DNA from: Oscillospiraceae bacterium
GTDB lineage: Bacteria; Bacillota; Clostridia; Oscillospirales; UBA929
NCBI GenBank assembly: GCA_031255175.1
Contig: JAIRTA010000009.1
Span: 1 to 44,421 of the forward strand
Direction: 5' to 3'
Length of the DNA: 44,421 bases
The notes beneath the pieces were generated by a model. It had not been told where the DNA came from and ran no database searches. It saw only the letters and a list, made by a program, of their open reading frames with translations. The position numbers and the translations under genes are program-made. Position 1 is the stretch's first letter. Every line of letters begins with the position of its first letter. Positions 21,001-26,617 of the stretch are shown here, one piece after another.

Positions 21001-21396
21001 AAATTGCAGCACAACGTTCTTGTCTTTTAAGTCGTCGGAAAGCGTGAACGCCTTGCGGTACCAGCCGGTGCCCCCGATCAGAGCGCCTTGGGCCGCCCGC
21101 GCCGTTGAATAATCGAATCCCTGGTAGATGCTCCAGTCGTGAGGCAGCTGCACCGTACTCCATGTTCCGGTCTCGGTGTAGCCGATCTGGCTCGCCGTCG
21201 CGTCCAGCGTGGTGTTATTGGTGTTGTTGGTGGCGAGATGCCGGAACCTCCAATCGTCATTCATTTTGATCTTCCGCGCACCGAATTCCACCGGTTCCCG
21301 GGCCTCGGCGCGCAGATCTGCACTGCTCAGCGTGTAAGGCAGTACACTGAGAAGCATGGCAAGCGCGAGACATAGCGGCAAAAACCTTTTTCGCAT
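15049..21396 (-). CDS. Secreted multidomain GH2 beta-galactosidase-like protein
   Basis: Signal peptide MRKRFLPLCLALAMLLSVLPYTLSSA. GH2 N-terminal/core: NDDWRF, VQLPHDWSIY, NVVRTAHNPISPEYIEAADRLGMLIFEEGFDQW, FLWSTGNEIYD (acid/base Glu), PFLFGEMVWTGHDYLGEPTP (nucleophile region). Then DUF4982-like, several Big_4-like, NPCBM-like, InlB-like repeats, a DNRLRE-like domain and the FLW C-terminal domain. Confidence 0.9.
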   Translation of the reverse strand: MRKRFLPLCLALAMLLSVLPYTLSSADLRAEAREPVEFGARKIKMNDDWRFRHLATNNTNNTTLDATASQIGYTETGTWSTVQLPHDWSIYQGFDYSTARAAQGALIGGTGWYRKAFTLSDDLKDKNVVLQFDAVQMVSDVWVNGTHLGKQFLGYVTFEYDITEYLRFDGQENVIAVKAFSANNSARWYPGAGIYGSVYLIATDKIHIPVNGIHVAAVVEENGKYVTPDFHRPPDMDALRAKSTVNVRTNVENKTAAAAEVSIRSVIYSKENANVASKQEDGVVVPAGGKVKIDQLIDIANPKLWSIQEPNLYWVKTEIIQNGRVADTLDTRFGIRYLYLSPGSYTAPYSEDNTLGGLYLNGEYTPIHGVCEHRDLGALGMETYQAAVDRRLRKLKSMGVNVVRTAHNPISPEYIEAADRLGMLIFEEGFDQWMASKNGGDYSNYFNKAADGTTVVFQRSAATGANTYVQWLRPDLVPNAVRDIQAMVNRDKNSPSVFLWSTGNEIYDTKEGHGLDTQWLLAAAIKEIDSLDNIPYTSVINTDTNRTIRPTPSQNHAALPSASNNYTTDHAVRGGRYARPVSSAPPTWDSGASAMIDNMAMADIGGHNYSRATNQYATHKNRYPNMSVAGTETVSAFYTRGVYNIDHYKGGEAGFREAHSSGYASEWPFNRNFVTASISIREHREDMMPFLFGEMVWTGHDYLGEPTPHGNPSRSSYFGIIDTAGFEKDAFYMYRSAWTDIPTVHLLPQKWNWDMGTQVPIMVYTNAASVEVFINDRSLGVKSYDKKTASPVYLEFGFQLFQPGELKAVAKDAAGNVIATDVVYTAGEAQSIVLSGDRAFIRNDGTDLLFVEATVVDSAGVMVPTANNRITFAVQGGEIVALDNGDPRDNDPFRGTNNDYNRNTSNNRRAFNGKALAIVRATEGSVDDIVVTATAPATEGQIASNTVTVGARAAIGDGTGIYAYEKPEVTTGAGLPPVLPETVGVIYDNGLIEQVDISSWDLAGVDLNAVGTYTARGVSVGTSGQIEAIVHVKAIDSIDRVAVTTIAGVQPPLPRSVTLRFADGTVGAAQVTWDPVSPAQYADQGTFTVTGKLGPALNVVADVTVKRLQSIDDITLHTVVNEMPVMPATVMAKFTDGTQEMLGVDWDITPDDVEFVGVKKVTGVVLASDIKATAWVRVNIAVYASDLPWTSQTGTVNKDKMIDGRLLQARGLQGGPGEAYEKGIGTLAPAEVAIDIAGKGYERFQSYINLSIYGGGVAAPGAVAFKVYLDDETEPVFASPVMDSAHEAAFLDIDVTGRSAVRLVTEARGTDGPEHDLADWVDTKFLSTRIAVSEVDLPKQIYLNSNGRIPTLPSTVQATVPGAGAVNFKVMWQPLTAGMFPAGSVQPVYGPLEGTSNGVALARVITDYNAARRQDNFHDKVGSWSESEKFDYPIGLGSANMLNLSTAAPTSKLIYSASANMRVENVQSYGFEYGAYPNASGNNNQVVFAAPGLRYFRILNVASTTAISNSGNFTFATSTDGTNWTNFTAFTKSGVLSGTGTGSVWPQRTFTSNDEAAFPEGTNFLRVTYPSGNTWQFNMTGITLRGGRETTLYDTALAYFKLGEYDGIIDHNAGTVTVTVPKAVNVTNLTPEVVPSAGAAVRPAGPQDFTNPVTYIVSNGGAEKAYVVTVGRGVNVSFNMYGGSIGDSAEDIVVFVPEGTSAPAPAASPTRDGYVFRGWTTDRASKTPVEVGDVVITDDTTFYAVWEKNPYIEIRASADATLKTWQSEKNSNYGSDSEMLLRQTNNTGTNGQFGENFTSTSTSDGTDIKTSLIRFNIESLKGMDIKSATLALWYAGSQNGTASGNILLRAARANPTWNENQVTWVNYARGFYASEGTAESGTFSTGSGRAVTIDVTDIYRRVPDVDNQLAIALSANSTSADYRITSKEGAGANPSRAPTLRVEIAAEPDYMVTYDLNGGGGEVPIQPTVGAGDAFGAAHVGGITPPGEEASFVEWNTEPDGSGTGYQPGEEITMPAEDLTLYAIWTLWIDVARDENTVTRLTVHAPNPIDAFVILAAYDDEGRLLNAEQYRAEGAGLISLETDFDFSAAAQTKIFLWSADLTPLIDPKQQLTVNR

Positions 21397-21440
21397 CTTC
21401 TAAAACTCTCCTTCCCAAAAATGATTGCGTGATGCACGCA

Positions 21441-21483
21441 AAGAGAACCGGCGGACGTGATCGGCGTCCGCCGGTCCCCTCTT
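21441..21483 (-). promoter_or_regulatory. Hairpin at the very start of the predicted GH2 5' UTR
   Basis: ACCGGCGGACG-N7-CGTCCGCCGGT, 11-bp perfect stem extended by aagag/ctctt; lies just downstream of the predicted -10. Confidence 0.6.
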
Positions 21484-21492
21484 ATAGGACCA

Positions 21493-21521
21493 ACTATACC
21501 AAATAAACCGGCAAAGTGCAA
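21493..21521 (-). promoter_or_regulatory. Putative sigma-A promoter of the GH2 gene
   Basis: Minus strand TTGCAC - 17 bp - TATAGT. Confidence 0.65.
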
Positions 21522-21551
21522 GGGACGCTTGTAAAAATCATGTGTGTCCGT

Positions 21552-21572
21552 GTGATTTTTGTATAAAATCAC
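21552..21572. promoter_or_regulatory. 21-bp palindrome, candidate regulator-binding site
   Basis: GTGATTTTTGTATAAAATCAC, 30 bp upstream of the -35; related sequence at identical spacing at 26591-26610. Confidence 0.45.
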
Positions 21573-21608
21573 CGCATGATCAGGCGGGGAATTGTCCGGC
21601 GGCGATTC

Positions 21609-24600
21609 CTATGCTTCCGCGTACATCGCAAGCGGTTCCGTTTCTTCCCATAGGAAGGCCCGCAGGGAGACGCCGTCCGCCGGGGGCGCGCAGGGGATCG
21701 TCTCCACCAGGAAGCTGTCCGCCGTCGCCTCTGCGGTCTGTGTCCGCACGCCAAGCAGCCGGCCCGACGCGTCGTATTCGGCCAGCAGGCAGGTGACTGC
21801 CCGGGCGGCTCCCGTGTCGTTGGCCAGGGCGAAGCGGGCGGCCGGGGCGTCGGTATCGGTCTCAAAGAACGGGAGCCCCGAGAGCGCCGGCTGCGTGGTG
21901 AGGAATTTGGCGTCGGCCCAGTTCGCGTGGTCGGCCGCCTGGTTGCCGGCCGCGTCCAGCGCCAGACGGATTGTCTGCGCGCCGGTGATGTCGAGGCTGA
22001 TAAACTGCGCCGGCGTCCGGGAATTCATCACGCCGCTCTCGTAACGCTTCTCCCCGTCCACATACACCCTGAAGACGACGGAGGAACGCGGCGGCCTGTA
22101 GCCTTGCCCCAACTCGATCTCGTGCGTCCCGTATGGGATGCCGACATAGGCCTCGAACCGATGATAACCGCGGCCCGTCAGGTCGTAGGTCACCGCGCTT
22201 TCCCGCCCGGCAACGGCGTGGCCGCCGAGTCCTTTGGCAAAACGCGACTCCGCGGCACCGTCCGCGGCGGTCACCGCCATTGGGCTGTTGTTGCGGATGG
22301 AGACATCCCGGGAGACCGTGCCGTCTAAGTAATCGCATGACGCGTACGCCAGATCGCTCAGATACGCCGCCTCACCTCCGCCGGCGCGGAAGCTGACGCC
22401 GTACCAAGCATATGTCCCGTCCCGTTTTGTGGCGCGCACGACGGTGGTGCCGGGGACCTCCCGCGCCGCGAAGACCCGCACCGTCACCGCCGATGAAACC
22501 GGGTCGGCCGTCACCTCCGGCACAGCCCCTCCTGCTTCGGCCGGATAGACATAGTGGAACACATTGGGGTCAAATTCGGGCAGCGGGCTGCCGTTCACCC
22601 ACAGACCGTGCAGCGTCGCCGCCGGGTCCTCATAACGGATGAGCTTCGCGCCGGCCCAGTCGGCCCAGTCGCCGTTGCGGTTCGCGCCCATGTCGGCCTC
22701 GAGTTTCAGTTCCCGGACGCCCTCGATGCCGACGCGCAGGAACTGGCATTCCGCGGCCCCCATGCCGGACTCCCGGCTCTCCCCGAGGAGCCGCCCGTCG
22801 CCGTAGACCCGGAACGTCACGCTGCCCATGTCGAATTTCTCCGCGTCGACACCCACATAGGCCTCGAATACTTTGAAATTCTGCCCCGCGAGGTCGTAGT
22901 ACAGCTCCGCGGGCGCGTCGCACACAACGCCCTTGTCAAAATAGACCCGCTCGCCGCCGAGGATGAGCGAAATTTGATTTCCGGTCCTGTTTTTGTCCTT
23001 TTTGATCTGGCCCGTCTGGCCCGCGCTCACAGACCAGGACTTTGCGGCGTAGTCCACATCGCTCAGGTGGACGACCTCCAGCAGGGGGTTTTTCTCCAGC
23101 GATCCGAGGGCCTCTCGAATGGCTTCCGCCGCCGCGTCGATCTCCGGCTGCCCCGCCGACGTGTCATACAGCGCCCGCCCGGCGTTCAGCGCCGTTTCCA
23201 GATGCGCCCAGCTCCCCGGTGTGTATTCGTAGAACGTCAGCGCCTCCGCCGCGGCCACGGCCTCCTCCAGTGCACCGAAAATCCGCTCATCCAGGGCGTA
23301 GATAAGGAAATTGGCATCGGCCAGGTCCGCCCAGTCGCTGTCGTTTGAGCCCAGTTCGTCGATCTCGATCTTGAGCACGTTCACGCCGTTGACCGGCAGG
23401 CTGACGAACTGCGCGTTTCGCGACCCGTTGCCGGTCTCCGCGCTCTCGTACATCAGCACATCATCGCCGTATATGCGAAATTTTACATTGCCGCCGCTTG
23501 CCTTCGCGTAGTCGATGCCGAGATATGACTGGAACCAGTGGAACCCGTACGCGCCGATGTCGTAGATGAGTGTGGCGATCCCCGGTTGGGTCTTCGCATG
23601 GGCGGATACGCCCCTGTCGAATGTCCGCACGGCACCGTCAACCATCAGTTGGATCTTGCCGCCTCTGTCGCGGCGGACGTCGCGCCGGATCCCGTTCTCC
23701 CCCGCGCCGTCGTGCGTGACGCTGCCCGGGCCGAGCCGCAGAGTCTCGTCAGACAGATACGTCATGCCCTGCGGACGGCGGTTTGGGTGCACCGCGAGCG
23801 CGGCGACGGCGTCGTTCACCGCGCGTGCCGCCGCGTCGATCTCAGCTTGCGCGTGCAGGCCCGTCAAAAGGCCGTTCCCGGCCGCGACCGCGGCCGCCAG
23901 CGCGCCCCATGACTCCCCGGTGTAGTGCTCCGGAACAAAATAGGTGATCTTCGCGAGCGCTTCCCGCAGCGCGCGTATATCGCCCAACCCGTCGACAGCC
24001 GCTTGCAGTGCGCCGCGCGCCGTTTCGACGGCCGCCGCCGCGGGGACGGTTTCGGTGATTTGCGGCACACGCAAAACACGCTCCGCGTCCGCCAGCGCAC
24101 TTGCGAGAACAGCCCACGATTCCGGGGTATACAGGCTCTCCGTGAGGCCGTACGCGGCCCCTATCTGTGTCCGCAGCCGCTCAATGTCCGTGCGGTACGC
24201 CGGAAGCGCGGCGATCTCGTCCGCCGTCGCCGGCGTCAGCTTGACCGCATACCCAAATCCGTATCTCAGCGGACGCGAAAGCGTCATGCCGCTGCTCACC
24301 AGAGAGGTCGTATATTCCAGCGTCTGGCCGGCTTTCGAGCTGTTCGCGCCTGTCTGCCGCCCGCCGGACGGGTCGGCGTCCGCGCCGTCGGCAAAGATCT
24401 CCGCCTTGTATAAGACGCCGTCGTCCAGGAACGTGAGCGGCAGCGACAGTTCGCGCGTCACCGCCGACAGGCTCGCGACATACCATACGTTGTCAAAACT
24501 CTTGCGCGCGTAAGTCACATATTCGCGGATCCGCGCTTCGAGGTACAGCGATTCTTTCCACGTGGCGGGCAGGTTCTCCCAAAAGCCGTGTTTGCCCACG

Positions 24601-26270
24601 TCGCCCGCCGGTATGAGTTCGGGATTGGTGTACCAGTAGAGCAGGTGCAAGCCGGATCTAAAGATGACCGGCGAGGCCAGCGCGTAGGCCTTGGTCGCCT
24701 TGCCCACATAGCAGTATGTGTGGTCGGCGGGGCCTTGTATCATCCGCGTGAAGGCGAAAGAAAGGTCGTCCGACACCTCAAGCGACGCCTCCTCGTCACC
24801 CTTTATGCCCTCGACGGTCAGGCAGTTTGGGAACGTACGCTCTGTCCCGGTCGTCACGTATTCGTCGTGTAGCGTCAAGATCAGACGGTGGCGGGCCGCC
24901 GCCTCGATGATGTATTGGTTGTTGGCCTCGTTCTTCTGTGAGTTGACGTCCACAAACCCCGGTTTGACGCCCTTGACGCCCCATTTCTCGTAGTAGGCGA
25001 ACAGTTCGTCGGCTGTGAAGCGGTATCGACCGCTGCCGTCGTCGGGGAAAAACACGCCGTTTACGTACAATATGACGCCCACACCCCGCTCATTCGCGTA
25101 CGCGCAGAGCGCCGGGACGTCGACGTCGACCGAACCGTTGCGGTAAACGCCCTCGCCCGTGCCGCCATACCCCTCGCCGCTTTTGCCGAGCAGATTTTTA
25201 TACGCGACGTCGCTGGCTACATTCATATCAAGCGCGGCGGGGTCGAGCCGCGGGTCGTTTGTCAGCGTCGATTCCTGGCCGTACCAGCCCGCGTCAAGCA
25301 GAACGTATTTGTGGCCGTTGGCCGCGCACATGTCGATCACGTTTTTGATAAATGTGTTGTTGAGCCCCGTCGCGCGGACGGCCGAGCCTGGTTTGACCCA
25401 CTGTGAAAAGCCGTACGCCGCCTCGTCGGGCGCCTCGTTCAAGTTCGCGATGATGTCGGCGTTTTTCGGCAGTTTTGTCAGATCTCCGGCGCAGACGACC
25501 ACGCGCCACGGCGACGTGTTCGGCCCTTCCCCGGTCACGGTAACGTTTGAATAGAGCCCGGCCTTCACCGCCCGCGTACCGTTGGGCGACAGGTTCATCA
25601 CGGCGTAGTTGTCGAGATTGGCCTCGGCAACCGTAATCGCCATGCCGTTCGGATAGATCACCGTCATAGGCCGGCGGAACGTGCCGGAACCAAGGCTTGT
25701 CACCGCCCTGATGGTCTGCCCGGTTTGGTTTGTGCCGTTGTGTATATAGGCCGTGCCGCCGCTGGCGAACGTAAACCGCGTCTCCTCGCCTGTCACGGTG
25801 TAGCCCGCGCCTTCGGGCAGTATGTAGCGCAGGGCGGCGCCGCCCTGGTCGTACGCCCGCAGTTCGACGCCCAGGCGCAAGTCGCCCTTTTCGAGCGTAA
25901 ATATCTTGCCGTTGTAACGGTCGATGATCGTTTCGCGTTCGCCGACGACCGGTGTCCACGCCGCGTCGCCCGCATGCGCCGTCACTTGATAGCCGGTGAA
26001 GCCATCGAACAGGCCTCCCAGCGATGTATTGATCCCAAGGCGGGACGGCTCGACGACCTCAAAGCCGTTCAGCACGACATTGTAGTACGGCGTCCCGTCG
26101 TTTATCCAAAAATTGGCAATTACAGCGCCGTCCGGAGACGCCACGGTCTCCGCGCCGGCGGGCGCCGCTCCGTAGACGGCGGGCGCGAATACGAACGTGG
26201 GTATGACGATCGAAATGGCAAGCAGTGCTGCCAGCATGCGTTTCCGCATGGTAATTCTTCTTTGATACAT
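21609..26270 (-). CDS. Secreted multidomain GH97 glycosidase (predicted inverting, alpha-glucosidase-like)
   Basis: MYQRRITMRKRMLAALLAISIVIPTFVFAPAVYGA signal peptide; GH97 motifs SPDGAVIANFWINDGTPYYNVVLNG, NTSPWRVVV, HKYVLLDAGW, VKGVKPGFVDVNSQ, LTLHDEYVTTGTERTFPN, TVEGIKGDEEA. Then FIVAR-like helices, three NPCBM-like domains and the FLW C-terminal domain. Start chosen at MYQRR with SD aagga. Confidence 0.85.
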   Translation of the reverse strand: MYQRRITMRKRMLAALLAISIVIPTFVFAPAVYGAAPAGAETVASPDGAVIANFWINDGTPYYNVVLNGFEVVEPSRLGINTSLGGLFDGFTGYQVTAHAGDAAWTPVVGERETIIDRYNGKIFTLEKGDLRLGVELRAYDQGGAALRYILPEGAGYTVTGEETRFTFASGGTAYIHNGTNQTGQTIRAVTSLGSGTFRRPMTVIYPNGMAITVAEANLDNYAVMNLSPNGTRAVKAGLYSNVTVTGEGPNTSPWRVVVCAGDLTKLPKNADIIANLNEAPDEAAYGFSQWVKPGSAVRATGLNNTFIKNVIDMCAANGHKYVLLDAGWYGQESTLTNDPRLDPAALDMNVASDVAYKNLLGKSGEGYGGTGEGVYRNGSVDVDVPALCAYANERGVGVILYVNGVFFPDDGSGRYRFTADELFAYYEKWGVKGVKPGFVDVNSQKNEANNQYIIEAAARHRLILTLHDEYVTTGTERTFPNCLTVEGIKGDEEASLEVSDDLSFAFTRMIQGPADHTYCYVGKATKAYALASPVIFRSGLHLLYWYTNPELIPAGDVGKHGFWENLPATWKESLYLEARIREYVTYARKSFDNVWYVASLSAVTRELSLPLTFLDDGVLYKAEIFADGADADPSGGRQTGANSSKAGQTLEYTTSLVSSGMTLSRPLRYGFGYAVKLTPATADEIAALPAYRTDIERLRTQIGAAYGLTESLYTPESWAVLASALADAERVLRVPQITETVPAAAAVETARGALQAAVDGLGDIRALREALAKITYFVPEHYTGESWGALAAAVAAGNGLLTGLHAQAEIDAAARAVNDAVAALAVHPNRRPQGMTYLSDETLRLGPGSVTHDGAGENGIRRDVRRDRGGKIQLMVDGAVRTFDRGVSAHAKTQPGIATLIYDIGAYGFHWFQSYLGIDYAKASGGNVKFRIYGDDVLMYESAETGNGSRNAQFVSLPVNGVNVLKIEIDELGSNDSDWADLADANFLIYALDERIFGALEEAVAAAEALTFYEYTPGSWAHLETALNAGRALYDTSAGQPEIDAAAEAIREALGSLEKNPLLEVVHLSDVDYAAKSWSVSAGQTGQIKKDKNRTGNQISLILGGERVYFDKGVVCDAPAELYYDLAGQNFKVFEAYVGVDAEKFDMGSVTFRVYGDGRLLGESRESGMGAAECQFLRVGIEGVRELKLEADMGANRNGDWADWAGAKLIRYEDPAATLHGLWVNGSPLPEFDPNVFHYVYPAEAGGAVPEVTADPVSSAVTVRVFAAREVPGTTVVRATKRDGTYAWYGVSFRAGGGEAAYLSDLAYASCDYLDGTVSRDVSIRNNSPMAVTAADGAAESRFAKGLGGHAVAGRESAVTYDLTGRGYHRFEAYVGIPYGTHEIELGQGYRPPRSSVVFRVYVDGEKRYESGVMNSRTPAQFISLDITGAQTIRLALDAAGNQAADHANWADAKFLTTQPALSGLPFFETDTDAPAARFALANDTGAARAVTCLLAEYDASGRLLGVRTQTAEATADSFLVETIPCAPPADGVSLRAFLWEETEPLAMYAEA

Positions 26271-26405
26271 ATTACATTCCTTTCTTGCCTCATGGTGTGG
26301 TAAGCAAATCACGCCGGTCTTCTCCTCTGCTTCCGGGTACGCTGCACACACACCCGGTTGCCGGCCCGGCTTTTTTGCTGTTGCGCCTCTCGTCTCCTCT
26401 ATAAA

Positions 26406-26452
26406 AACACCCCCGCAGACGGATTTTTTCTTGACTCCGCCGCGGGGGTGTT
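26406..26452 (-). terminator. Strong intrinsic terminator in the leader of the second GH97 gene
   Basis: Minus strand AACACCCCCGC-GGCGGA-gtcaagaaaaaa-TCCGTC-T-GCGGGGGTGTT followed by TTTAT; about 17-bp stem with one bulge. Confidence 0.75.
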
Positions 26453-26531
26453 CAAACATGTGATACGGCATTGCCGCAGTGAGCCTGTCGGGCGCCGTCA
26501 GCACCCGCCCTAGTGCCCCTCTTACGAACGA

Positions 26532-26560
26532 ATTATAACAAATCAGCCGACAAGATGCAA
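26532..26560 (-). promoter_or_regulatory. Putative sigma-A promoter of the second GH97 gene
   Basis: Minus strand TTGCAT - 17 bp - TATAAT. Confidence 0.7.
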
Positions 26561-26617
26561 GAGATATCTGTAAAAAACATGGATCCTCGCGTAACTTTGT
26601 ATAAAATCACCACATAA

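Noticed and set aside
26271-26504. N-terminal extension (MLTAPDRLTAAMPYHMF...) of the second GH97 ORF
   Set aside because: It would run through the terminator hairpin and precede the signal peptide; the MYQRR start with SD is better supported.
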